Assembly (NCBI RefSeq): GCF_010015445.1
Contig: NC_053127.1
Coordinates: forward strand, 25,821,745 to 25,885,744
From: Perca fluviatilis
Lineage: Eukaryota > Chordata > Actinopteri > Perciformes > Percidae
Reading direction: 5' to 3'
Length of the DNA: 64,000 bases
The translations under genes were made by a program, and so were the position numbers. The notes beneath the pieces are model-generated. The model ran no database searches, had not been told where the DNA came from, and worked only from the letters and a program-made list of their open reading frames with translations. This document shows positions 12,366 through 23,509 of the stretch, in pieces. The stretch's first letter is position 1; every line of letters begins with the position of its first letter.

Positions 12366-12896
12366 TTTAAAGTGTTTATATTAATGTCATTTTCAGGTTC
12401 ATAATTGTATTTAGAGGTTGTACCTGAATAGGTTTACATGGTTTAATTTTCAAAAAACATCATACTTTTTTTGTACTGCACATTGCTGCAGCTCCTCTTT
12501 TCACCCTGTGTGTTGAGCTCTCTGTTTTAGCTACAGACTGAGGCATCACACTTCTGTTCCATCTTTATTTTTTGGGAGTTGCACATGCGCAGTAGCTAGG
12601 TAAGGACTACTACCCAGTCAGAAGCAGAGTATGAGGGCATGCTACGCTAGAAGCTAGGCGAGCATTATAACGTGTGTTACAAAGTCGATGAGCGTTCGTC
12701 ACGGAAGTAAAGGCTGGACTACAACAGAGCTGTTTGGAGCAGTTTGTGAACAGTATTTTCTGTTGAAGATGGTAAGTGCCTTTGGGGTGGACTTTGGGCT
12801 TTTTCACTTTGTAAACCTATAACATGCACAAAAAACATATATAACACAATAAAGGAAAGGGGAAAAAGTCAAAAAGCATAATATGAGCACTTTAAA
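12366..12896. mobile_element. MITE with TTTAAAGTG termini
   Basis: TTTAAAGTGTTTATATTAATG (12366-12386) is the imperfect reverse complement of gcataatatgagcactttaaa (12876-12896). The interior resembles a repeat that I recall as abundant in teleost genomes. The 65-codon minus-strand ORF within it is not considered a gene. Confidence 0.55.
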
Positions 12897-15800
12897 CACC
12901 AGCACAGGTGTTTGCAATGACTCTGCTCAGGTTGAAGGTGAGTGGAATTACTTGAGGTCACAGGACACTTTGTGTACTAAGGGTGATAAAGATGTAATTT
13001 GTCCCACACAAACAGGTGCCACAATACTAACAGGTAAGTGAGGGGGACGTGGAGCACTGTCTGCACAAGCATAGTCCTAATAAATTGTCTAATCAGACAA
13101 AAGAATTAAAATCACTTGTGTGGCTTTGCCATGGGTGTACTGGGCAGAGCATTTAAGTAAAGGGTCTGAATACATCCGAGACCATTAGTGAATCTAGCGT
13201 TAAAATGGTTAGTCAACAAATAAAAAAAAAGCGAGTAAGTCATTTGTCAAGCAAAACATCCAAAGCTTTGTTGGTTTCAGCTTTTAAAATGTGAAGATTT
13301 GTGAAGGTTTTTCTATGTTTTTTTATGATTGTAAGTTGAATATGTATCCTTGGGTTTTGGACTGTTGATTGAACAAAACAGGCATAAGTGTCATCTTGGG
13401 CTCTGAGAAAATGTGATTTGCATTTCACTATATATATATATTTTTTATTATAAATGAATACACTGAATGACTAATCAAGCAATCTAAACAACTGACATAC
13501 TAATCCCTTATGAAAACATTTGGTAGTCGTAGCCCAAGCGGAATCCAAGTGACTTAAGTGTCCTACAGTCTTTACAAGCTGTCCAAAGATGAAATTAAAG
13601 TTCTATTCAGTGGCCTGAATGACAGTTACATAGACTGCAAACATGCATATTGTACGCCATCACCTCTGATTTAAGGCTGCAACTGTTACATCCCAGCAGT
13701 GTGCAAATGGCCTGTATTCCAGTTTCAGTCCATGTAGCTGGCAGAACAATATACAAAAAAAATTGAGTAGGCTATATAATAACGGAATTTAAACAGCACA
13801 AAACTGACTTAACAAGTGTAGCATATACTAGGCTTTATTTTTTATCAAAGACTTTGTTACAATGTAAATTTCTAAATAATTGTCTTGAAACCTACCATGT
13901 CACATTTTTGTTACGATAATAAAATTATGGAGACTCAAATGTTATCGAAATAGGAAAGCGAAAATGATAACATGACATCTGTGATTTCTTTGATTCGAAC
14001 AGGAAAATAATGATAGCTGAAAGCCTTAGAATATAAATGCCAAGCCTTTATGATAGGTCAACAAAGCAGGTCTAACTCAGACAAAAGCTGTCTCCACTGC
14101 TGTCTGCAGTCTTCCTCTCCTCCTGAAAAAGTAATAATAGCAACAGAGTAGAAGCTTCTCAAATTGGCTGTCTCAACAGTCTGTCCTTTTGGGAAAGAAG
14201 ACCATGCTACACAGACTGAGCAGTCTCTTTATTGATGCATGGTGTGTTGTAGTGCAGAGACATCTGCTTGTTGGTAATTGTTTAGTCTCTCCATATCCAG
14301 CAGTGACCTGAATTGCTCTGTAATCTCTGAGTGTGCGTTTGAAGAATCACTTTCTTCCTAATGTGCAAAAGTGTCCTCATTTTCTGCTGTTGTGTGCATG
14401 ACATGTTGCCATTTCTTTGTTGTCTTCTTAGAAGAAACTACTACTATTTGGAACAGATAAGGTCAGAATGGATGGGATGGAGTAAGAAGTGGTTAGCTGC
14501 AGACATAATGACTTTTTAGAATGTGATAAACCAATGAGCACAAAGTTATAAATCATTATTGAAGGGTAATGGCTCTAACAGTTTAATATATCATTTATTC
14601 TGCAGTTAGAAACAATAAAATATTCAATCAAGGGTGACTTTTAGTTATCTGAAAAGAAAAAGTTTAACAAATAATTTAAAGAAAGGTTTGTTGCATTTCT
14701 CGCTTTTTTTCCGTTTCCAGTCATCTCTCCACTGTTGCTATCTATTAAGGACATAAAATGCCCTTAAAGTAATTTTCAAAAATGATAATAATAAAATGAT
14801 ATTTGTCCAGATGTCCTGCAACTGATTTCCAGGTTGTAAACAGTCCATTTGATTTCCTGGTAAATAAAGAGCTAAAAAGACAAAGCAAGGGTCATGTATA
14901 AAAGGACATTTATTTACCATTAATAAAGCCATCAATTACATATCATAAACCCTCTACATAGGGGCTCTTATTAGAAGATGGTAAGGTACATTTTGAAGAT
15001 GTTGGATATGAACTACGTCATAAGTTTAGAAAAGGGAAATCTAAAATGCTAAGATAAAGCATGATATTCCCATATGGTACTGTCAGCTTCCTTCTGCAAA
15101 CAGCATGCATGACATGACTGTTTACAGCTGATGCCATGCCAACAACATGTCATAATGTCATTGTTCGGTTTGGTGGTGGCTGCCTCACGCACATATGAAT
15201 TTGTAAGTAGGAAAAAAAAAAAAAAAAAAAGAAATTTTTTACTGGCTCTGCCTTCCACTTTCCTGTGACTGTGGGTTGCCTGTGACAAGGATTTAGTGAT
15301 GATTCCAGAAGCTTTCTGAGCCAACTTTCAGTGTCAAGAGGTTCCCATGTGACAACTCCAATAACAACTGGGCTCTCAGCTGTCCCTCTGTCCTCTGACA
15401 TCCATGTCAAGTTTCAACAAACACGCGAGCCTAGTTTAATAACTCAGGTGATGCCCTCATGAAATCCCATGTGCTGCTACATTTATAGGGGGCATGGAGA
15501 AGGGTAGCTTCACATAAAACTGTAAAGCTATACTTTAACGATAGCAGACAGAATCTGAATGTAATGTTGGTGATAATACTTGTGTGTGCACATAATGCAA
15601 CGCATTGATATGATGGTAAATAAATGCAAAATACTGACTCCATAACAATTTCTGTAAAAATTGAATGAGGACAAAGGACTTTACGTTTGTCTTCTCCTCT
15701 AATTCCTTTCATTCGTGGAATTTTCAGCACTCTGAGGGAAATGAGAACAACATGTTTCTGGTGCAACAAAGACTTTAATAATAAACACAATCAGCCATGC

Positions 15801-17700
15801 GCATGAGGTGATATCCAAATGGATTTTTTGCAGACTATTGAATTGTTTAATTTATTAATGAAAATCTATGTTTACAGTTGGAACACCCAATTTGGAGCCG
15901 GAATCTTTTCTTTCTGCTAATATTATTTGTTCTAGTGGGGGAATTTGGAAAAACTCAAACTATCACTTTCTTTCTTGAACAACCCACATGTGAATGCATG
16001 CACATACTCTCACACTGGGGCAAGATTTTATTCACACCCTTTTCCTGTTCTCCAGACAGTTGAAATTCAAACTGTGTGTAACCATTCCCATACTATTTCA
16101 CGTCTTTGTTTAGCACCCCATTCCCATAGCATGTTATTAGTTTAACAAGAACATACAAGTTGTATGTGTATGCTACGTGGTGAGACAAACATGCCACCAT
16201 TTCCCTCATTACCAGCAGTCAATCATGTGAGAAGTCATCGCTGTCAGTTTGCTGTTGGCTCTTTATACCAGGTGGTGCAGAGCATCTGTAATGGTTCACA
16301 AGAGGTTAAATAAAAAATAATTAGATGCACTCAGAACATGTTACAGGACAGACATTCTACCATTAGAGTGGAATGCACAACACTGTTTCCAACTAAAACC
16401 GCTTAAGTGTTAAAAGCTGCGGAATATAGGCTAACCTATTCTAATCCTGCAGTTTTAAAACTGGAAAGTAGTTAAGGACAAAGGGATTGATATTCTACTT
16501 TTGCCCTTGAGTGAGAGAAAGAGGGAGGGAGAGAGAGGCAGAGAGAGAGAGATGCTCTATGTGTGTGCAAGAGAGAGGGGGGGAGTGACAGAGAGATAAT
16601 CTCTTTTGTATTTTGATCCCTAAATGTGGTGGTTGTGTCCCCTTATCCCAGCTACTTAGTTTCGGCAGTGCGTAAGTGATGCCGTGCACTTAGGCGGTGA
16701 AAAGCAGGTCAGTATGACCACTGAGAGAAAACCACATGTGCATGGCATGGATAGCCTTGGGATTATTCCTCACAAAATGTCTTAATTCCTCTGTTCACTA
16801 ATGATCCAGGGAAAATGCCCTCTAATCTCCATTCCATTAATTAAAAAGAGCATGAGCCCATGGAAAACCTCACCATCTGCTGCAGCTTCATTCCTGCAGA
16901 CAGATTGTGTTTTCAGCTTTTAACCAGGGGAACTGGGTTTTTCAGAGCAAACGGGTCGAGCATGCGTTGAGGTGGATGGTAAATAGATACAACTGCTCTA
17001 TTTGAGTATTAATATGCTGAAATATGCTGGGATCCCTGCCAGAGTACTGTGAAGATGTCTGGGAATTAGAATTTTCCTGAGGACAATTTACAACTTCAAA
17101 CCTATACTGTACATAATATTCCTCTTTGGAGGCTTCATAGTCATTTTATGGTACGTTTATAGTAACTGTTTCTATGATAAATAGACGTAGGTACTTTTGT
17201 ATTATTCATTGGAATGCTGTAATGCAGTCCCTGTATTCTTCTAAAGAATCTTTCTTTTTTTTTCATTTGGTAAGGTCTTTGAAGCTTGGTAATGTTCAAC
17301 TGAAATGCTCACTTCCTCTAATAACAAAACAAAAATTAAATGATTTTACTCTGATTTCTTCTCACAGTCCCAGTTTGTTTTGCAAATTAGTTTGTTGAAA
17401 AGTTTTTAATAGAATAATTTCATTCCGAATCTCTCGAGAGACAACTTAATTACATTTTACTATCCTGTGCAGTTATAATAACGCTTCATTAAGTGAAGCC
17501 TTTTTTATTATTATTAAAGTAGTTTGATTGAGAATTTAAAAGTTTACAACTTTAACTTTTTACCGGTTTTGTGAGTTAGAGTGAATATGCTGCAGGAAGG
17601 TTTGTTTATATCTGATTATTCTCAACTCTATCAGTTTCAAATGATGAAAACACTCTTATGAGAAATTGAATCAAGTACGTTTGACCTACGGCCAAAGCCT
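12897..17700. other. Intergenic region 5' of the first protocadherin
   Basis: No recognisable gene. It contains an A-run at 15210-15229, a GA-rich stretch at 16509-16585, and short ORFs (including 119 codons on the minus strand, 15431-15790) without domains. Distal regulatory sequence for the downstream protocadherins could lie here, but none is identifiable by eye. Confidence 0.5.
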
Positions 17701-18014
17701 CGAGACTGCTACATGAATTTGATCGGGCTAGTAGGCAGGAAAGATTATCCGAGCAGATGTCGTTTCTCTCCTATTGGAACAGTAGGGCCAATAATAAACA
17801 CACACGCACACTAATCTGAGATAGGTCTAGTAGCCCCTGCACACCCCTTTCTCTCTCCTCTCTTTTCTCTCGGGCAGACAGTCGCTGTTCCAGTCCCACC
17901 AATGTCAAGTTTTTTCCAGATTGTATTTTGCACAATTCTGGCTTAATCATCTTCTATGACTACACCAGAGACGTAGTCCTTGGTGTGAGTGTGCGGCATT
18001 GCTTTAGCCTACAG

Positions 18015-20549
18015 ATGGACACACAAGGGGCGAAGAAAAGACTGTATGGGAAATGGCATGTAGTTTGCCGTTTTGCGTTGTTCACTTGTTTCTTGGATGC
18101 AGTCCGGGGACAGCTTCGCTACTCAATCCCTGAAGAACTGGAACATGGAGCGTTTGTTGGCAATATTGCAGAGGACCTGGGCTTGGATTTGGACAAGCTC
18201 TCTGCGCGCAGATTCCGGATAGTCTCAGGTGCCAAGAAGCAATATGTGGAGGTAAATTTAGAAAATGGAGTTGTATTTGTCAATGAAAGAATTGACCGTG
18301 AAGAACTATGCGAGCAGAGTTTGTCCTGTTCTTTTCACTTGCAAGTGGTCATAGAAAACCCTCTGGAGCTGTACAGGGTGGAGATGGAAATTCTGGACGT
18401 GAACGATAACTCTCCTAGTTTCCCGTGGACCGAGTTTAATCTGGACATATCGGAGTCCGCTGCGCCAGGATCCCGTTTCCCACTTGAGAGCGCACAGGAC
18501 TTAGATGTCGGATCCAACTCACTCCGCACCTATTTGTTAAGTGTAAATGAGCATTTCCTTTTGGATATACAGACGCGCAGTGACGGCAGCAAATTTGCAG
18601 AACTAGTCCTACAAAACCAACTGGACAGAGAGCAGCAGAGTACGCACCAAATGGTCCTAACGGCGGTGGATGGAGGCGCGCCGGAGAGATCCGGCACTGC
18701 GCAAATTGATATCACCGTCTTGGATGCAAATGATAACGCGCCTGTGTTTGATCAGTCGTTTTACAGAGTGAGGCTTGCTGAAAACGCACCTAAAGGAACA
18801 GTTGTCATAAAACTCAATGCGTCCGATTTAGATGAGGGTCCCAATGCTGACATCACCTACTCATTCAGTGGCCACGCTCCTATTAAAGTGCGCCAGCTCT
18901 TCAGCGTAGACTCGCGCACGGGGGAAATCAAAGTCAAAGGAGTGATAGACTATGAAAAAGCCAGGATGTATGAAATTTATGTTCAGGCTAAAGACAAAGG
19001 CCCCTCCGCTGTAGCAGTTCACTGCAAAGTGCTGGTGAACGTTTTGGATAAAAACGACAACCTCCCAGAGGTGATCCTGACATCAGTGTCAACACCTGTG
19101 CAGGAGGACGCGCCCCCGGGAACGGTGATAGCCGTCATCAGCGTAATGGACAAAGACTCAGGTGAAAACGGGAATGTGGACTGTGAGATCCCCCATCACG
19201 TCCCATTCCAGCTCCACTCATCCTTTAAAAACTACTATACATTAGTTACTTGTGATTTTCTGGACAGAGAGGCAGTGGCAGAGTACAACATCACCCTTAC
19301 CGCCCGAGACATGGGCTCCCCACCTTTATTCACTAGGAAAACTATTTTGGTCCAAGTGTCTGATGTGAATGATAACGCGCCTCACTTCAAACAGCCTTCC
19401 TATACTGTGTATTTGACTGAGAATAATGCGCCGGGAGCATCCATTTGCTCGGTGACTGCACTGGATCCAGATTCTGGTCAAAATGCATATCTCTCCTATT
19501 CGTTACTGGACGGTGACATACAGGGAATGCCCGTGTCCACATACGTGTCTATAAACTCGGACAACGGGAATATTTACGCGCTGCGATCCTTTGACCACGA
19601 ACAACTTAAAAACTTTCAGATCACAGTTCAAGCTCAAGACGCCGGTTTCCCGCCTCTGAACAACAACGTTTCAGTGAACATATTCATTTTGGACCAAAAC
19701 GACAATGCGCCTGTAATTGTGTCACCAGTTCCGCAAAACGGCACAGCACCCAGCGAACCAGTGCCCAGATCTGTGGACGCCGGCTACCTTGTCGCCAGAA
19801 TCAGCGCGGTTGACGCAGACGCAGGTCAAAACTCGCGTCTTTTTTATCATATGCTCCAAGCAACTGACCCGAGCTTGTTCAGCATTGCTCTGTACACAGG
19901 CGAAATCAGGACAATACGCCACTTGATGGAGAAAGACCCCACGAGGCACATATTGGTCATTCTTGTGAAGGACAATGGTCAGCCGCCCCTCTCGGCCACT
20001 GTTTCCATCATTCTGTCTGTGGTTGACAGCCTGCCAGATTCGCAGCCCGATTTGGCTGACCTGTCACTAAGCCCGCATCACAGCTCCAACTTCACCCTGT
20101 ACTTAATCGTGTCTCTGGGCGCAATCTCCTTCACATTTCTTGTGGCTATTATTGTCCTGGTTGCAGTGCGGAGACTGAAGGGCAGAGCATCCAGCGGAGA
20201 GTCCAACTTCCCCACCATTATCGGATGTTGTTGCTGCTGCTGCTCCCGCTCAGAAGCCTCCAACAGCACAGAGGTGTTCAAAAAGTCCAACTTAAATGTT
20301 TGTATGTCCACAGGCGCGTCCGGCTGCGCAGAGGCAACAAACAGCAACGGCGCACTTCCTCAGGTCTATTGCTACAAAATGTGTCTGACACCGGAATCGT
20401 CCAAAAGTGACTTCATGTTCCTCAAGCCTTGCAGTCCTGTAATGTCAGTTCAGCAGAATAACGCCAAGAGCACAGATTACCTCACTTCTGGCTGGAGCGC
20501 ACTGGACCGTAACGACCTGGCCAACAACAGAGCAGCAACCCCAAACGAG
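18015..20549 (+). CDS. Delta-like clustered protocadherin, variable exon
   Basis: Encodes 845 residues of a neuronal type I membrane adhesion protein. Signal peptide about 1-32, then the usual mature start QLRYSIPEE. Six cadherin repeats follow, with Ca-binding linkers LDVNDN (ends ~132), LDANDN (~241), LDKNDN (~349), SDVNDN (~454) and LDQNDN (~564). A transmembrane helix spans ~693-718, followed by a 127-residue tail. EC1 has the clustered-Pcdh loop C-x5-C (CEQSLSC). The tail has six consecutive cysteines next to the membrane and a YCYKMCLT motif. The start is the ATG at 18015; the open frame extends upstream only to a TTG at 17928. A short uORF (17902-17946) precedes it. The exon ends after a complete GAG codon, followed by gtaata. 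Without splicing the frame would stop three codons later. Splices to 22417. Subfamily assignment (delta) is inferred from position and constant region. Confidence 0.9.
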
Positions 20550-22416
20550 GTAATATATTGATATATATAAATCAGCATAACAGATTGGGTATTTGTCTAA
20601 TCATCCACTTTTAGAATTACACTTATCCCCAAACTATATCCACCACTCAGGCCACTAACTAGTCGTCCGGCTGTCTCAACTTCAATTAGAAATGACAGAA
20701 AGGTTGACTCACGGACAAATGTTACAATGCTGTTACACACTAGGGGGCGCTCTCTCAAAATCTATCTACTTTTTTTTTTAAATTCATGTTGGAAAAACGG
20801 TTTGTTTGATGGGATGTAATATAAATATATATGTATACATATATATAAACTCCGCAAAAAAACAAACGCCCTCTCACTTTCAATTTCTTTTATTTTTTAA
20901 ATTTTCAGCAAACCTAACTAAATATTTGTATGAACATTAAAAAGATTCAACAAATAAGACATGAACTGAACAAGTTTCACATACATGTGACTGACAGAAA
21001 TGGAATGTGTCCCTTAGTATCTAGTGTGGCAACCAGCTGCATTAAGTACTGCAGTGCATCTCCTCCCTCGTGTACTGCACCAGACTGGCCAGTTCTTGCG
21101 GTTGTTGTTGCCTTCCTGTACCTGTCCCGCAGGTGTGATATTCGGATGTACCGATCCTGTGCAGGTGTTGTTACACGTGGTCTGCCACTGCAGGGACAAT
21201 CAGCTGTCCTTCCTGTCTCCCTATAGAACTGTGTTAGGCGTCTCAGTACCGACATTGCAATGTATTGCCCTGTCCACATCTACTGTCCTCATGCCTCCTT
21301 GCAGCATGCCTAAGGCACGTTCACGCCGATTAGCAGGGACCCTGGGCGTCTTTTTTTTGGTGTTTTTCAGAGTTAGTAGAAAGGTCTCTTTACTTTCCTA
21401 ATTTTTTATAACTGTGATTGTTAATTGCCTACCGCTTAAGCTGTTGGTGTCTTAACGACTTTTCCACAGGTGCATTCATTAATTGTTTAGGGCTCATTGA
21501 ACAAGCATGGAAAACATTGGTTAATCCCTTTACAATAAAGATCTGTAAAGTTATTTGGATTTTTACAAAATTATCTTTTAAATACAGTGTCCTGAAAAAG
21601 GGACGTTTCTTTTTTTGTTGAGTTTATATATGATATCACAACTAATTTAACCCTGGTTTGTTATATAGGCTATAGAGAATAAAAAACACCAAAAAGGTAT
21701 GACTATTTCTTATGCCTTATTTCTTATTCAAGTAATCCATTGGAAAATATAGCCTCAACCAACCCACATGTTGTGACAACATATGAAGTCTTGGCAAATT
21801 GCCACCATGTGTGAAGGTGTGTGACACACGCATAAAAGGTGTTGCAGGGATAAAAGAGAAACACATTTTTTTGTCACAGACCTGAAGCTGTCTCTTGAGC
21901 TTAACACTGCCGCTGTATTTGTGCTCTTGTCACCAGCATCAGTATACATCCACCATTAGTAAACCTCACATCAGTCACATTAGCAGATTAGTTACTAACT
22001 AATTTTGCCAATTTTAGGAGATGTGACATATCCTCTGTCATTATAGTCTTGCATTGGAGAACATAGTATGTTATTTGTCAATATAATACATGTATAAGAC
22101 AATGTAATCTATTTTGTTTTAATAGTCTGGTAAAAACATAATTAATAGGCCACTATACCCCCTTCTCACCCTTTCCAGCTGTTTCACTAGAACTTGACTT
22201 TTGCTAGCCTATTTCTGTGGAATATATGAACTGTTGTTGGCTTTTAACATGAACATCGGACAAAGAGATATGTCAGTCACAATGACTTATAGTATCTCCC
22301 ATATCTGATGCCTTTAGCCTTGCCATTTTATACACACGACGGCATCTAGACATAAATTCATTGCAATTTTTCTACTTGTGCTGGTAACTACGTTTTTTTA
22401 TGTTTCAAATGTGCAG
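20550..22416 (+). other. Intron of the delta-like gene
   Basis: Runs from the donor gtaata after GAG to the acceptor ...gtgcag. It contains the deleted Tc1 element at 20843-21630 and otherwise no recognised feature. Confidence 0.75.
20843..21630 (-). mobile_element. Internally deleted Tc1-like transposon
   Basis: Terminal inverted repeats are TATATAAACTCCGCAAAAAA at the left and TATATAAACTCAACAAAAAA read inward from the right, with TA-type flanks. On the minus strand the remains of the transposase are readable: the N-terminal paired-like DNA-binding part (GMLQGGMRT..., then GRPRVTTPAQDRYIRISHLR) is joined directly to the extreme C-terminus (..EEMHCST, then NAAGCHTRY in shifted frame). The whole DDE catalytic part is gone and there are frameshifts. 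It closely resembles a Tc1 family widespread in salmonids and other teleosts. It could only have moved with a transposase supplied in trans. Confidence 0.9.
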
Positions 22417-22478
22417 CTTAAGTATTCAAACAAGGACTGGACCTGGACCAAGAACCAACGCAACTTAGCATACAAGAG
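22417..22478 (+). CDS. Delta-like protocadherin constant exon 1
   Basis: A 62-nt exon between acceptor ..gtgcag and donor gtgaat, too short to stand out as an ORF. Joined in phase 0 to the variable exon, it reads LKYSNKDWTWTKNQRNLAYK plus two bases. The DW near its start matches the DWR(Y/F)S motif that opens the constant regions of Pcdh alpha and gamma. It ends in phase 2 (AG|), exactly like alpha constant exon 1 at 52055. The exon gives the first cytoplasmic residues after the variable tail. Not recognised from any gene I can name beyond the clustered Pcdh family. Confidence 0.8.
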
Positions 22479-22503
22479 GTGAATACATAGTTGATCCAGT
22501 TAC

Positions 22504-22538
<35 letters not shown>

Positions 22539-22575
22539 ATAGACTTATACGTATGCTGTCTCCTTATCTCCTCAG
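22479..22575 (+). other. 97-nt intron made largely of a CA repeat
   Basis: Bounded by gtgaat and ..ctcctcag. An (AC)15 microsatellite at 22507-22536 makes up about a third of it. The intron is close to the lower size range for vertebrates. Confidence 0.75.
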
Positions 22576-22688
22576 GTATAGCTCAGCAAATATGGAGGGC
22601 ACGCTTACTCGTCAACAAAAATATGAAGCCCAAGGGTTTTCCTGCTCTGTGGCACCACAGTACTGGACCTGGGGAAACCATATGAATG
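22576..22688 (+). CDS. Delta-like protocadherin constant exon 2
   Basis: A 113-nt exon between ..ctcctcag and gtaggt. In the frame set by constant exon 1 it reads through RYSSANMEGTLTRQQKYEAQ, then a further 18 residues to HMN, with no stop; the other frames close. It begins in phase 2 and ends in phase 1, as alpha constant exon 2 does. The SSxxMEx start loosely matches SSVHMEE of alpha constant exon 2 at 58441, supporting a common origin. It forms the middle part of the cytoplasmic domain. No catalytic motif is visible. Confidence 0.75.
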
Positions 22689-23050
22689 GTAGGTGGCAAC
22701 TGTGCAATTTGGGCTCATTATTGTTCACATGAAAGAAGGTGGTGGATTGGGATTTCTCCATGTGTCTCTGTGCCTAAGGATTTATTCTGGAATATAAAAT
22801 GGTAAACTGAATAGCAGATAATACCAAGACCCAAAACTAGGGGGGTGGGATGGGGGGGGGGGGGTTAATGCATCAACACGAGGATTACTTAAGTGCCTGC
22901 AAGAAGGGTTTTGCTTTTTTGCGAAAAGCTGAAATTAAGAAGATGCCTTTAAAAACACCGTATTCAGATCAAGTATACTGTATGTAAATAGGAGCTCTTA
23001 GCAGAAATAATCTTCCGGTAAAAACTGTAATTTATGTGCATTTTTTACAG

Positions 23051-23322
23051 ACTGCAAGATTTCTTTTCAAGAGGGAGAAGTTCCTCACTCATGGACTCCA
23101 AAGTACACTCAGCCTCATTCTAAAGCACCAGACTACCAGCACAATGTGTACATACCTGGCACCCCGTCTGACTACAGCACTCTGAAGCTGGCACCCAGAG
23201 GAGAACTGGATGTGTACAACACTTTCTCTACGTTTGGGAAAAAAAAGAGATTCACGTCAAACTATGAACAATCTTTTGACAACGATGATGGTCTCATCGT
23301 AAGTAATGACATGTTCAAATGA
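23051..23322 (+). CDS. Delta-like protocadherin constant exon 3, C-terminus
   Basis: Starts after ..ttttttacag. The frame carried from exon 2 opens with DCKISFQEGE, then SWTPKYTQPHSKAPDYQHNV and YIPGTPSDYSTLKL, and later FSTFGKKKRF. The block compares well with the C-terminal constant regions of Pcdh alpha (SWTFKY..., FIIPGSPA..., TFGKK) and gamma (PDYRQNVYIPG), so it is a clustered-Pcdh cytoplasmic domain sharing features of both. Reading on gives a stop at 23320-23322 (148 constant residues, about 993 in all). A consensus donor gtaagt at 23299 and an acceptor at 23435 give a second possible end, LIWD-stop, about 988 residues. Polyadenylation signal AATAAA at 23491 follows. Confidence 0.85.
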
Positions 23323-23435
23323 TACATCAACTATACTGTATATTCTGTGTTTAATATATGCCATTAACTAGTTCCATTAAAAAACTATAATTTGCTTCTT
23401 GGAGGCTGACAGACTATGTTTCCCCTTGTTTCCAG

Positions 23436-23444
23436 TGGGATTAA
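23436..23444 (+). CDS. Possible last coding exon of the delta-like gene (WD-stop)
   Basis: If the intron gtaagt (23299) to tttccccttgtttccag (ends 23435) is removed, the frame reads on as TGG GAT TAA, giving the C-terminus ..DNDDGLIWD. The acceptor has a good pyrimidine tract and the 137-nt intron is of similar size to the preceding one. Whether this or the read-through stop at 23322 is used cannot be told from sequence. Confidence 0.5.
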   Translation, partial: WD

Positions 23445-23490
23445 ATAACACTCCGTACCACAAGTATATTTTTATTTTTGTAAATACTGA

Positions 23491-23496
23491 AATAAA
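23491..23496 (+). terminator. Polyadenylation signal AATAAA
   Basis: AATAAA lies about 170 nt after the read-through stop and 47 nt after the alternative stop of the delta-like protocadherin. It marks the probable end of that transcription unit, before the alpha genes start. Confidence 0.65.
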
Positions 23497-23509
23497 GTAA
23501 AGTATATTT

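Noticed and set aside
15431..15790. 119-codon minus-strand ORF
   Set aside because: No recognisable domain and no context; expected by chance in AT-rich DNA of this length.
17928..18014. N-terminal extension of the first protocadherin from 17928
   Set aside because: The codon at 17928 is TTG, not ATG. The ATG at 18015 gives a proper signal peptide just before QLRYSIPEE.
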